A stretch of DNA of 64,000 bases from JAJYUU01 sp963822955 (lineage in GTDB: Bacteria > Actinomycetota > Actinomycetes > Streptosporangiales > Streptosporangiaceae), in contig CAWGJS010000008.1 of NCBI GenBank assembly GCA_963822955.1, positions 806,001 through 870,000 of the forward strand, given 5' to 3'. Shown one piece after another: positions 44,170 to 52,966 of this stretch; position 1 is the stretch's first letter; each line of letters begins with the position of its first letter. The notes under the pieces are model-generated. The model saw only the letters and a list, made by a program, of their open reading frames with translations. It was not told the DNA's origin and did no database searches. The position numbers and the translations under genes were made by a program.

Positions 44170-45615
44170 GTGCGTGATCCGGATTTGGTGATGCGCGCCG
44201 ATCGAGCAGCCATGGCATTGGAACAGGCATGGAGTCACTGGCGCGCCATGCACGGCCTGGACACAGGTCCGATGCCGCCGATGACGAGCTATGTCGGCTA
44301 TTCATTAGAGGAGCCGTGGGGCCAGCCCCGGGTGGTGTTCGGCGTAGCGGCCGAGGAGGCGGAGCGGCTCGCAGCTCTGCTGAACGGCCATGACTGCGTC
44401 GGGCCCGTGCACGCCGAGCTGACCAGCCGGCCGGACTGGCGGCGGAACGCGCCAGGTGGCGAGGCAACCGGTCATGACGAGCACCCGCGCGACTCCTTCG
44501 GCATTCCCGCGCCGCGACAGCAGCCCGCGTCCGACCTCTTGCCGCCGGGCCGCGAGCCGGACAGCTCGCAGCCCGCGAACCCGCTCGACTCCCGGCCGCA
44601 GCGATCCGGGATGCTGCCAGCGGTCCCCATCCTCGCGGTCCCCACCCATGACCGTGCCAGAACCGGGCAGCGCGAGTCCAGAGCGCCCGGGACTGGCAAC
44701 GCTGGCGACGAGCCTGCGGCCGCCCGGCTGCGGAAAGCGGCCCCGGCTGGCGAGGCCGACGCGGCTGGCGAGATGCACGCGGCCGACCGAGCTCGCTTGC
44801 CCGGCGGAGTTCGCTTGCCCGGTGGAGTTCGCTTGGCTGACGGAACCCGCCTTGCCGACCAGGCCAATCCTGCTGCCGAGCCACGCCTGTACGAGGAACC
44901 AGGGCAGTACGAGGATCCGTACGGGGCCGTGCAGTTCGCGATCGGGGCGGAGGACGCGAGGCCGAGCCAGGTCTCCGGCAACCGGGGCCGGCGCTATCAG
45001 GGGTTCCCGCCTCGATACCAGCCCGGCCCGGATCCGAAGCGGCGATCGTTCAGGTTGGGCCGAGTGAGTGAGAACGACGACACTCCTGAACCCGACGAAG
45101 CAGCTGAGGCCGAGAGCGGCGCCGAGCCGGAGAACGCTGCGAGGGCCGAGAACGCTGCCGAGCAGACCACCGCCGAGCAAACCACCGCCGAGCACGATGC
45201 TGCGGCCGAGATCAGCAATGCTGCTCAGCCGGAGAACGGTACTGAGCCGGAGAACGCTGCTGAGGCCGAGAACGCAGCTGAGGCGGAGAACGCTGCTGAG
45301 CCGGGAAAGGCAGCCGCGTCCAAGGACGCTGCCGCGCACGACGCCGCGGAGCCGGTTAATGCCGCCGAGTCCAGCAACGTTGTCGGGCCGGAGGACGCTG
45401 CCGGGCCGGAGGACGCTGCCGAGCCGGAAGACGCCGCGGCCGTTTTCGAGCAGCCTGTGGCGGCCGGGCGCAGAAAGCGATCTAAGCGCAGTCGCCAGCG
45501 ACGGCCGGGCGCACATGACGCGGGGGAGTGGCCGCAGGGCGCTCAGGTGCCCACGGACGCCGCACCTGCGGACCTCGCACCTGCGGACGCCGCACCTGCG
45601 GACGCCGCGGTCTAG
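44170..45615 (+). CDS. Protein with conserved N-terminus and long acidic repeat tail
   Basis: Unrecognised function. Seen: 481 residues from GTG 44170, preceded by GGGGGGAGG. Residues 1-95 look folded (RADRAAMALEQAWSHWRAMH, PMPPMTSYVGYSLEEPWGQP, EEAERLAALLNGHDCVGPVH). The middle is Pro/Arg/Gly-rich with the near-repeat LPGGVRLPGGVRLADGTRLA. From about residue 310 it is Ala/Glu/Asn repeats (EPENAA, EAENAA), a degenerate hexapeptide, then a basic patch (RRKRSKRSRQRR) and a 15-bp repeat at the end encoding PADAA units. Its stop overlaps the convergent DinB-family gene. It neighbours bldC. Confidence 0.65.
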   Translation: MRDPDLVMRADRAAMALEQAWSHWRAMHGLDTGPMPPMTSYVGYSLEEPWGQPRVVFGVAAEEAERLAALLNGHDCVGPVHAELTSRPDWRRNAPGGEATGHDEHPRDSFGIPAPRQQPASDLLPPGREPDSSQPANPLDSRPQRSGMLPAVPILAVPTHDRARTGQRESRAPGTGNAGDEPAAARLRKAAPAGEADAAGEMHAADRARLPGGVRLPGGVRLADGTRLADQANPAAEPRLYEEPGQYEDPYGAVQFAIGAEDARPSQVSGNRGRRYQGFPPRYQPGPDPKRRSFRLGRVSENDDTPEPDEAAEAESGAEPENAARAENAAEQTTAEQTTAEHDAAAEISNAAQPENGTEPENAAEAENAAEAENAAEPGKAAASKDAAAHDAAEPVNAAESSNVVGPEDAAGPEDAAEPEDAAAVFEQPVAAGRRKRSKRSRQRRPGAHDAGEWPQGAQVPTDAAPADLAPADAAPADAAV

Positions 45616-46232
45616 CTGGGCTCCGCCGCGGGGCTGGCCTGGTCTGCTGCCTGGCCAGCCCCTGCGCTGAAGCTGCTCGCTGCCGCCTCGATCCCGGCGA
45701 CGTAGGACTGCCAGTCGGATTCGGTGAAGACCTCGTCATGACCGGCGCCCGCCGTCCCGTCGATGAGTTCCCTGACGATGTCCGCGTGGCCCGCGTGCTG
45801 AGCGGTTTCCCGGACCATCAGGACCAGCACCTCGCCCAGCGTGGTGTCGCGATCGTCCTGCGGCCAGTGCGCAACAGACCCCGGTGCGTCCAGGCTGAGA
45901 GCGCCAACAGTCCGGTCGGCGTGCGCGCACGCGCGCTCGTACAGGCCGATGATGTACTCACTGGACTCCTCAGGCCTGGCCCACATGTCGGCGTTCTGCC
46001 ACACCGAGCCGTCGTCGACCCAGGGCAGCGACTCTGGCGGCGGCCGGCCGAATGACGTGCCGAGGTAGCCGTACTCCAGACCTGCCAGATGCTTCACTAG
46101 ACCGAGCAGGTTGGTGCCCGTTGGTGTCATCGGGCGACGAAGGTCATACTCGCTGAGGCCGTCGAGCCTGGATACCAGCGCGCTCCTGCTGGCTGTGAGC
46201 GCGCCGTGCAGCTTCCGTTTCAGATCGGACAC
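45612..46232 (-). CDS. DinB-family (DUF664-like) protein
   Basis: Seen: 206 residues from GTG 46232 with GGGAGGAAGG just upstream. DinB fold: four-helix bundle with the metal His pattern VKHLAGLEYGYLG (first His) and VRETAQHAGHADIVRELIDG (second and third His), and the GTSFGRPPPESLPWVDDGS loop. Known: members are often mycothiol- or bacillithiol-dependent transferases or detoxifying enzymes. Its stop overlaps that of the convergent repeat-protein gene. The longer frame from 46265 is not used because no RBS lies before it. Confidence 0.8.
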   Translation of the reverse strand: MSDLKRKLHGALTASRSALVSRLDGLSEYDLRRPMTPTGTNLLGLVKHLAGLEYGYLGTSFGRPPPESLPWVDDGSVWQNADMWARPEESSEYIIGLYERACAHADRTVGALSLDAPGSVAHWPQDDRDTTLGEVLVLMVRETAQHAGHADIVRELIDGTAGAGHDEVFTESDWQSYVAGIEAAASSFSAGAGQAADQASPAAEPS

Positions 46233-46306
46233 CCTTCCTCCCGTCGAGAGCTCAGCACTTGCCACCGACAGGCCTACTGGTGCAGCCGCCGGCTGCTGTC
46301 GGCACC

Positions 46307-47998
46307 ATGCAGCACAATCTGGGTGTGCGGATAGCGCTGGTGCCCGGCACGGGCACGACCGGACTGCTGGTCCAGCTTGGCACTGACGGCGCAGCCGACG
46401 GTCTTCCGCAGCAGGTGCCTGACCTCGCGGCTGCGGTCGCCGCCGAAGAGCAGGCGGGCGAGCCCCGGTGGGTGTGGCCCTCGACGCAGCGGCTGTATCC
46501 GGTCCTACTCCGGTCGGGCGTCCGGGTCGCTCGCTGTCACGACGTCGAACTCATGAGCGGCCTGCTCGCAGCACGTGACGGCCTAGCAGCTCAGCCGTCG
46601 CCCGATCTGCTCGCTGGACGGCCAGCCGTGACCGGGGAGGTGCTGGAGCTGGACTTCGGCCCGGCCGCGGACGGGGAGCGTGATCCGCAGCGTGCTGTCG
46701 CAGTACTGATAGCCCAGTACGCCGAGCAACTGCGCCAGATCGCAGCAGATGCCGACCCGGCCAGGTTTGGGCTGCTCGCGGCCGCCGAGTCGGCCGGGGG
46801 CCTGGTCGCAGCCGAGATGACGGCGGCTGGCCTGCCCTGGCGAGCCGACATCCATGAGCGGCTGCTCGCCGAGTTGCTCGGTCCGCGGCCGCCTGCAACC
46901 GCGGGCCTGCAGCTGCGCCCCGCGAGACTGGCCGAGCTGGCAGCTGAGATCTCGGCTGCACTTGGTGCGGTCCGGCCGGTCAACCCGGACTCGCCCGCCC
47001 AGCTGCTGCGCGCACTTGCGGCCAGTGGCATCCGGGTGCAATCGACAAGATCCGCCGAGCTGCGGAAGGTTGACCACCCCGCGATTGGGCTGCTCCTGGA
47101 GTACAAGGAGCTGGCTCGGCTGTATACGGCGAATGGCTGGTCCTGGCTTGAGACCTGGGTCTGCGGCGGCCGCTTCAGGACCGAGTACGTCGTAGGCGGC
47201 GTGGTGTCCGGCCGCTGGGCGTCACGAGGCGGCGGAGCCCTGCAGATACCCAAGCTGCTGCGGCAGGCGGTGGTCGCTGACCCTGGCTGGACCCTGGTGG
47301 TCGCCGACGCTGCGCAGCTCGAGCCCCGGATCCTCGCAGCGCTCGCGGGCGACCAGGCATTCGCCCAGGCCGCTGGTACTGGCGACCTGTACGCCGCAGT
47401 CGCGGCCGCGATCGGCGGCGACCGCGCGACGGCGAAGGTTGCCCTGCTGTCTGCGATGTACGGCGGCACCGGCGGGGATGGTGGCCGGTCCCTGGCTTTG
47501 CTGCGACGACGTTTCCCGCAAGCGTCCGCGTTTGTCGAAAGCGCGGCGCGGGCGGGCGAGGAAGGCCGAGTGGTGAGGTCCGTCCTGGGCCGCACCTGCC
47601 CGCCGCCATCGGCAGCCTGGCGGTCGCTGACCAGCGAATCCGGCGATCCGGAGCAACAGCGCGACCCCGGCGCGGGCGCGGCCGCTCGCGCTCGCGGCCG
47701 GTTCACCCGCAACTTCGTCGTGCAGGCGAGCGCCGCGGACTGGGCGCTGGTGCTGCTGGCCGTGCTGCGCGCGCGCCTGGCGGAGCTTGAGCCAGGGCTG
47801 GAGCTTGACGCCCGACCGGAGCTTGTCCTCTTCCAGCATGACGAGGTCATCGTGCACTGCCCGGCCAGCCTGGCGCCGGAGGTAGCGAACGCTATCGAGC
47901 TGGCTGCGGCTGCCGCGAGCAGGCTGGTATTCGGTGCGACCGCCGTCAGCTTCCCGATGACGACCGCCATCGTCGGCTGTTATGCCGACGCCAAGTAG
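46307..47998 (+). CDS. PolA-like bifunctional 3'-5' exonuclease/DNA polymerase
   Basis: Family A DNA polymerase-like protein of actinobacteria, distinct from housekeeping PolA. Seen: 563 residues from ATG 46307 (48 bases upstream another ATG is possible). C-terminal palm: motif A as VADAAQLEPRILAALAGD instead of DYSQIELR (the catalytic Asp is kept), a motif-B-like helix ATAKVALLSAMYGGTGGDGG and motif C FQHDEVIVHCP (His-Asp-Glu). The N-terminal region is variable, so an exonuclease site is not certain. Convergent to mscL. Confidence 0.8.
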   Translation: MQHNLGVRIALVPGTGTTGLLVQLGTDGAADGLPQQVPDLAAAVAAEEQAGEPRWVWPSTQRLYPVLLRSGVRVARCHDVELMSGLLAARDGLAAQPSPDLLAGRPAVTGEVLELDFGPAADGERDPQRAVAVLIAQYAEQLRQIAADADPARFGLLAAAESAGGLVAAEMTAAGLPWRADIHERLLAELLGPRPPATAGLQLRPARLAELAAEISAALGAVRPVNPDSPAQLLRALAASGIRVQSTRSAELRKVDHPAIGLLLEYKELARLYTANGWSWLETWVCGGRFRTEYVVGGVVSGRWASRGGGALQIPKLLRQAVVADPGWTLVVADAAQLEPRILAALAGDQAFAQAAGTGDLYAAVAAAIGGDRATAKVALLSAMYGGTGGDGGRSLALLRRRFPQASAFVESAARAGEEGRVVRSVLGRTCPPPSAAWRSLTSESGDPEQQRDPGAGAAARARGRFTRNFVVQASAADWALVLLAVLRARLAELEPGLELDARPELVLFQHDEVIVHCPASLAPEVANAIELAAAAASRLVFGATAVSFPMTTAIVGCYADAK

Positions 47999-48029
47999 CG
48001 CGAGATACGCCGCTTGTACGTGGGGGCTG

Positions 48030-48491
48030 CTACTCAGGAGCCAGGAATCCATGCCGGGGCCGCCTCGGCGGCCGGTTGTCGGTTGGCGCAGGCACCGGCG
48101 GTACCTCAGCGGTGCAGTACATGCAGCGCCGCGCACCGACCGGAATCGTGCTGAGGCACTCGGGGCACTGCCGGTCGGTGGCGGCCTTGTTGCGTGTGGC
48201 GAGCGCCGTCACCTTGGCCGCAGGCGCGACGATGAGCCAGTAGACCACCGTCGCGATAATCAGGAAGGAGATTGCCGCGTTCAGGACCGCGCCGTAGGTG
48301 AAAACGGCTTTGCCCAGGTTGAAGTGGAGAGCGCTGAACTTGATGCGGTTGCCGATGATGGCGGTGATCAGCGGCGTGATCATGTCCGTGACCAGAGCCT
48401 GGACGATCGCGTTGAACGCCAGGGCCATGACGACCGCCACTGCCAGATCGAGGATGTTGCTTTGCATCAGGAACTTCCGGAAGCCGCTCAT
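48030..48491 (-). CDS. mscL: MscL mechanosensitive channel with C-terminal zinc-ribbon-like motif
   Basis: Stretch-activated channel releasing solutes on hypo-osmotic shock. Seen: 153 residues from ATG 48491 with GGAGAG upstream. Two spans: SNILDLAVAVVMALAFNAIV with the N-terminal FRKFLMQ and the second ISFLIIATVVYWLIVAPAA. The family's normal length is about 130-150. The tail is unusual: four cysteines at positions 109, 112, 123 and 126 (CPECLSTIPVGARRCMYC), like a zinc ribbon. Convergent to the polymerase gene. Confidence 0.85.
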   Translation of the reverse strand: MSGFRKFLMQSNILDLAVAVVMALAFNAIVQALVTDMITPLITAIIGNRIKFSALHFNLGKAVFTYGAVLNAAISFLIIATVVYWLIVAPAAKVTALATRNKAATDRQCPECLSTIPVGARRCMYCTAEVPPVPAPTDNRPPRRPRHGFLAPE

Positions 48492-48602
48492 GTCTGCTCT
48501 CTCCAGGCTGCGTCGCGCCGGCCGGCGTCCGCCACCGGCAGACCGCGAAGTTACCAAGCCGCGGCCCGCGTACGCAGCTCACACCGCGAATCGGGGCGCA
48601 CT

Positions 48603-49022
48603 GTGACTATTGAGGTGACGGTGCGCGGCATCACCATTCCGCCAGAGGAGCTGTCGTGGCGGTTCTCCCGGTCGTCCGGGCCGGGCGGGCAGTCGGTCAA
48701 TACCACCGACAGCCAGGCCGAGCTGTCTTATGACCTGGCCAGCACGACCGCACTGCCGCCGGTGCTCAGGGACCGTGCGCTGGCCGCGCTGAGCGGACGG
48801 CTGTCAGGCGGCGTCATCACGGTCGCCGCCAGCGAGTTCAAGTCGCAGCTGCGCAACCGGGAGGCGGCAGCGGCTCGGCTTAGCGCGCTGCTGACCGAGG
48901 CGACGGCACCACCGCGGCCACCGCGGCGGCCTACCCGGCCAACCCGCGGCTCGGTCGAGCGACGGCTGGCCGACAAGCAGCGCCGTTCTCAGCTGAAGAG
49001 GCAGCGCAGGCTCGACGAATGA
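48603..49022 (+). CDS. arfB: Ribosome-rescue peptidyl-tRNA hydrolase ArfB
   Basis: Rescues stalled ribosomes without a stop codon by hydrolysing peptidyl-tRNA. Seen: 139 residues from GTG 48603; GGQ motif in SGPGGQSVNTTDSQAELSYD, and the basic C-terminal tail KQRRSQLKRQRRLDE that enters the mRNA channel. An Arg/Pro-rich linker (RPPRRPTRPTRGS) precedes the tail. Divergent from mscL by about 110 bp. Confidence 0.87.
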   Translation: MTIEVTVRGITIPPEELSWRFSRSSGPGGQSVNTTDSQAELSYDLASTTALPPVLRDRALAALSGRLSGGVITVAASEFKSQLRNREAAAARLSALLTEATAPPRPPRRPTRPTRGSVERRLADKQRRSQLKRQRRLDE

Positions 49023-49075
49023 GTGAGCCGTTCGGCCGCGTTCCCGGTTGTAGGGGTGCTCGCTAACCTTGTCCG

Positions 49076-50024
49076 ATGGATACGGCGCGCGGCGGCGATC
49101 GCAGCGGTCAGGCAGGCAGGCCGTCCCGGCGCCGGGCGTCAGGCGGCCCCAGGCCGCAGCCATCGCAGCGGCGGGGCGCGACTCGCGGATCAAGCGGGCG
49201 CTCCGAGGCAGACCAGCGCCGCCGCGAGCTGTCCCAGAATTACCTGCGCAGCCCCGAGACCGCGCGGCAGTTCCTGCGGGCAGTCCGTCTCGATCGGGCA
49301 GGCCTGTGCATCGAGGTCGGCGCCGGGGAGGGCATCCTCACCACGCGGCTGGCGGCAATGGCCGGTGAGGTCATCGCGTACGAGATCGATCAGGCGCTGG
49401 CCGATCGGCTGACGGCCCGTGTCGCAGGGCGGTCGAACGTCCGTGTCGTGCTGGGTGACTTCCTCGCCTCGCGGCCGCCATCCCGCCCGTTTCAGGTCGT
49501 GGGGAACGCGCCGTTCTCGCTGACGTCGCCGATCGTCGACTGGTGCCTGCGTGCGCTCGCGGATGACGACGGCGACGCTCATCACGCAGCTTGAGTACGC
49601 GCGAAAGCGGACCGGCGGGTACGGCCGCTGGAGCCAGCTGACGGTGAGCACCTGGCCGCAGATCCGGTGGGAGCTGCGGGGGACGATCGCCAGGACCGAA
49701 TTCCGCCCGGTGCCCCGCGTGGACGCGGGCATCCTGCGCCTCGAGCGACGGGCAGAGCCGCTCATCAGCCCGGCTCGGATGGCGGCCTACCGGCGGCTGG
49801 TGCAGGCAGGCTTCTCGGGGGTCGGGGGGTCGCTTCAGGCGTCGCTGCGGCGCTCGTACCCGGCCGAGAAGGTTGCGGCCGCCTTCGCGCTGGCGGGGGT
49901 AGACCGGCGGACTGTTGTCGCGTATGTCAGCCCCGATCAGTGGGTGCAGATCTTCCTGGCCCTGGAGGCCGGACGCCCGGCCAGGACGCCGTCGCGCCCT
50001 AAGGCAAATCCGCCGTCTGGGTGA
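49076..50024 (+). CDS. erm: Erm-type 23S rRNA adenine N6-methyltransferase, one frameshift
   Basis: Methylates A2058 of 23S rRNA and gives MLS-type resistance in known members. Seen: ATG 49076, an Arg-rich N-terminal stretch, then RRELSQNYLRSPETARQFLR, SAM motif I IEVGAGEGILTTRLAA, and motif VVGNAPFSLTSPIVDWCLRA. Homology then continues in another frame (MTTATLITQLEYARKRTG, GYGRWSQLTV), with an extra base near 49560. Ends at 50024 with an Arg/Pro tail. Repaired, about 316 residues. The QLEYARKRTG segment identifies Erm rather than KsgA. Such Erm enzymes are typical for actinomycetes that carry intrinsic resistance. Confidence 0.85.
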
Positions 50025-50046
50025 CGAGCGGTGTTTCCGCGACGGG

Positions 50047-50473
50047 TCACGGCGCCGTAGTGCCGCTCCGTCCGTACTTGTCCTCGAGCCTGACGACGTC
50101 CTCTCGCCAGCCTGGATCGGCCGTGGAGGCCTCGGCGAAGGTCAGGTCGGTGATCGCGGTGATGCGATGGACGGCGCCTGGCGGCAGGTGGATGGTGTCG
50201 CCCGGCCCGAAGTGCTGACTGGCGAGAGCCTCTGCGCTCGGCCCGTGCTCGATCAGGGCCGCCCCGGAGAGCACGGTGATGGTCTCTTCCTTCTGCCGGT
50301 GGTACTGCAGGCTCAGCGCGTGCCCGGCCGTTACGTGAATGATCTTGCCTACGTACTTGCCGTCGAGGCCGGCGAAGATCACCTCGTGCCCCCAGGGCTT
50401 GTCCTGCCGGGGAGCCTGGTAGACCTCAGCAACAGGCTCGGCGCTGACGGGTGCTGTTCTGCGCGGGCGTCAC
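50047..50473 (-). CDS. Cupin-domain protein, probable frameshift near start
   Basis: Seen: the frame from 50382 to 50047 covers the cupin barrel (KIIHVTAGHALSLQYHRQKE, ITVLSGAALIEHG and PPGAVHRITAITD with the metal-ligand His), 111 residues. Upstream, a GTG at 50473 with GGGAGG 5 bases away opens a frame that ends soon, while the N-terminal part VYQAPRQDKPWGHEVIFAGL sits in the barrel frame; one indel near 50450 would join them into a 142-residue protein. Known: similar mannose-6-phosphate isomerase-like cupins. Function not determinable. Confidence 0.65.
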
Positions 50474-50521
50474 TGTGCCTCCCTGTCATCGCGTGGTGTG
50501 ACGACCATCCTAGTTAGGCCC

Positions 50522-50600
50522 GGTTAGCACGCCCCGGGCCGCCCGCCTGCGGCCGCCCGCCCGCGGCCCCGCCTGCGGCCGCCCGCCTGGCCCGGCGTAT
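50522..50600. repeat. GC-only imperfect tandem repeat
   Basis: Between the aminotransferase and cupin genes the sequence is nearly free of A and T (only few T), with repeated GGCCGCCCGCCTGCGG-like blocks. It may disturb sequencing or form strong secondary structure. Confidence 0.5.
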
Positions 50601-50604
50601 CCCG

Positions 50605-51772
50605 TCAGCGCGCGCCGAGAGTGGCGAGCCGCGACGCGGCGTCGGCCAGCACCTCTTCGCGCTTGCAGAAGGCGAAGCGGACCTGCGTGCGCCCGGCCGC
50701 CTCGTCGTCGTAGAACACCACATTCGGAACGGCCACGACACCGCAGCGCTGCGGCAGCCCGCGGCAGAACGCCAGCCCGTCGGATTCGCCGAGCGCGGCG
50801 ATGTCGGTCGTGATGAAGTACGTACCCTGCGGGACAAACACCTCGAAACCGGCCGTGCGCAGCCCAGCTGCCAGCAGGTCCCGCTTGCGGCGCAGGCTGC
50901 CGGCCAGGTCAGCGTAGAAGGCGTCCGGAAGCGCGAGACCGGCGGCGATGGCGTACTGGAACGGGCCGCCACTGACGTACGTAAGGAACTGCTTGGCGGT
51001 ACGGACCGCGGTCACGAGTTCCGGCGTTCCGGTCACCCAGCCGATCTTCCAGCCGGTGAAGGAGAACGTCTTGCCGCCCGAGCTGATCGTCACGGTGCGC
51101 TCGCGCATGCCGGGGAGGGTCGCGATCGGGATGTGCTCGCCGTCGAATACCAGGTGCTCGTAGACCTCGTCGGTGACGACCAGCAGGTCATGCTTGACAG
51201 CCAGGTCGGCGATCGCGGCCAGTTCGTCGCGGGTGGCCACCATCCCGGTCGGGTTGTGCGGCGAGTTCGAGCAGGATCAGCCGGGTGCGGCTGGTGATCG
51301 CGTCCCGCATCCTGTCCAGGTCGGGCCGGAACTCCGGTGCCCGCAAGGTGACCGGCACCCGGATGGCGCCCGCCATGGCGATGCACGCGGCGTAGGAGTC
51401 GTAGTACGGCTCGAGCGCGATGACCTCGTCTCCGGGCTCGAGCAGCGCCAGCATGGCCGCCGCGATGGCCTCGGTCGCCCCGGCCGTCACCAGGACCTCG
51501 GTGTCGGGGTCGACATCCAGCTCGTAGAACCGCTTCTGATGCTGCGAGATGGCGTTACGCAGTTCGGGAATCCCCGGTCCGGGCGGGTACTGGTTGCCCA
51601 GCCCGCCGAGCACGGCGTCGGCGGCCGCCCGGGCGACCTCGGCCGGGCCGTCGGTGTCGGGGAAGCCCTGGCCGAGGTTGATCGCGCCGGTCTCGACTGC
51701 GAGCGCGGACATCTCGGCAAAGATCGTCGTGCCCATCCCGGCCAGCGCGCTGTTGAGCAGAGCACGAGTCAT
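50605..51772 (-). CDS. PLP-dependent class I/II aminotransferase, one frameshift
   Basis: Seen: ATG 51772 with GGAAGG upstream; INLGQGFPDTDGPAEVARAA and GNQYPPGPGIPELRNAISQH fit the MalY/DapC/KAT-like group. The frame ends artificially at LILLELAAQ; dropping one base near 51268 restores LILLNSPHNPTGM, and the rest (LLVVTDEVYEHLVFDG, catalytic Lys in SSGGKTFSFTGWKIGWVTG, ending RTQVRFAFCKREEVL) follows. Repaired, about 389 residues. Candidate N-succinyldiaminopimelate aminotransferase or kynurenine/methionine aminotransferase; I cannot choose. Convergent or tandem partners give no clue. Confidence 0.83.
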
Positions 51773-51956
51773 GGAGATGCCTTCCGCGATCAGGCCGGCG
51801 CAGGTACCGGCCGGGCGGCGGCCGTGACGGCCCGACGCGGCGACGATACTCGTTCTTCCGGTCGTGACGCCCGGCTCGTGGGCCGGCATGACCCGAGCGG
51901 GTGGTCCAGTCAGCCGGAGGCGGTGGCCATGCAGTGCAGCGCTCGCCGGAATGCAG

Positions 51957-51991
51957 AAGGGCGGCCCCGGCATCTGCCGGAACCGCCCCTT
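51957..51991 (-). terminator. Rho-independent-type hairpin behind cold-shock gene
   Basis: AAGGGCGG pairs with CCGCCCCTT (one bulge), and inside it CCGGCA-TC-TGCCGG forms a perfect inner stem. It lies about 60 bp behind the cold-shock gene on its strand. Confidence 0.7.
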
Positions 51992-52051
51992 TGCCGTTAT
52001 GCAGAGCTTGCAGCTTTGCGTGCGTTGTCCGGCCGATTCAGCCGGATCTGG

Positions 52052-52255
52052 TTAGAGCGGACGGACCTGCTCGGCCTGCGGGCCCTTGGCCCCCTGACCG
52101 GCGGTGAACTCGACCCGCTGGTTCTCCTGAAGGCTGCGAAAGCCGTCTACCTGAATCGCGGAGTGGTGCACGAAGACGTCGGCGCTGCCGTCGTCGGGGG
52201 CGATGAACCCGTAGCCCTTGTCGGCGTTGAACCACTTCACGGTGCCCTGAGGCAT
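52052..52255 (-). CDS. Cold-shock protein (CspA family)
   Basis: Small RNA-binding protein, RNA chaperone. Seen: 67 residues from ATG 52255 with AGGAGAAGG upstream: MPQGTVKWFNADKGYGFIAP (RNP-1 motif KGYGFI) and SADVFVHHSAIQ (RNP-2 motif VFVHH). Complete and typical. Ended by the hairpin at 51957-51991. Confidence 0.95.
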   Translation of the reverse strand: MPQGTVKWFNADKGYGFIAPDDGSADVFVHHSAIQVDGFRSLQENQRVEFTAGQGAKGPQAEQVRPL

Positions 52256-52710
52256 GTGCCTTCTCCTACTGGGTGATCTCCGGGATCCACGGACGAGGAT
52301 CCTGGGTCGCCACGACGTCAGGCCCGCTGACTGGCCCAGGCGTATCTGCCCGGCCAGCCATCGGCGGCCAGCGTCGCGTACGCAAAATACGAATGCAACC
52401 ACGTCTATCAAACACCATCCCGCGAGCGCTGGTATCAGGGTCCGGGCTAGTTAGCGTTCCGGGCGGAGTGCAGGTAGCTGCGTTTTGGTGCGGCTTTCCT
52501 TAGCCGGCAGGGCAAGCGGCCGCTGCAGGGTGTCAGGGTAGCTCAGAAATTTTGCCAGAACTGGAGACAGCGGCATCTTCCTTCGGCCCGAAATAGCTAA
52601 TATCCGGTCACGTCGTCGCGAATGGCCACATGCCGTGGGTGGCTTTACATCGCGAAAGGGCGTTAATGCGGCCTATAAGGATGGGCAACTGAGCGCTCCC
52701 GTGCTGGCGC
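52256..52710. other. 455-bp leader/intergenic region upstream of cold-shock gene
   Basis: No gene supported. Repeated GGATCC blocks occur near 52280-52301. Part of this region is likely the long 5' leader of the cold-shock gene; no clear structure otherwise. Confidence 0.3.
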
Positions 52711-52966
52711 TCAGTGACTGGCCCGGCGGGCAGTCCGGGCGCAGAACTCGGCGACAGCGGCCCGGTGGTCGACGATGGGCTCGGGGTAACCGCAGGCCGA
52801 GCGCGTTACGGGGTTCCGGGTCATGGATGCGGTCGGCTGGCAGCCCTGCCAGCTCCGGCAGGTAGCGGCTGAGGTACCGGCCGTCGGGTCGAAAGCGCTG
52901 GCTCTGTCGCAGCGGGCTGAAGATCCGGTGCGGACTCGCATCGGTTCCGATGCCGGCGACCCACCT
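52711..52966 (-). pseudogene. Remnant of a deoxyribodipyrimidine photolyase C-terminus
   Basis: Seen: on the minus strand, RWVAGIGTDASPHRIFSPLR and SQRFRPDGRYLSRYLPELAG, ADRIHDPEP match the flavin-binding C-terminal domain of photolyases, then after a frame change near 52800 GYPEPIVDHRAAVAEFCART follows, the usual C-terminus, with a stop at 52711. Only about 85 residues of a protein of about 450 are present, and no N-terminal part lies upstream. A decayed or deletion-truncated gene. Confidence 0.6.

Noticed and set aside
45100..45440. Possible CRISPR-like repeats
   Set aside because: The repeats are in frame, degenerate and encode EPENAA-type peptides; no spacers of constant length.
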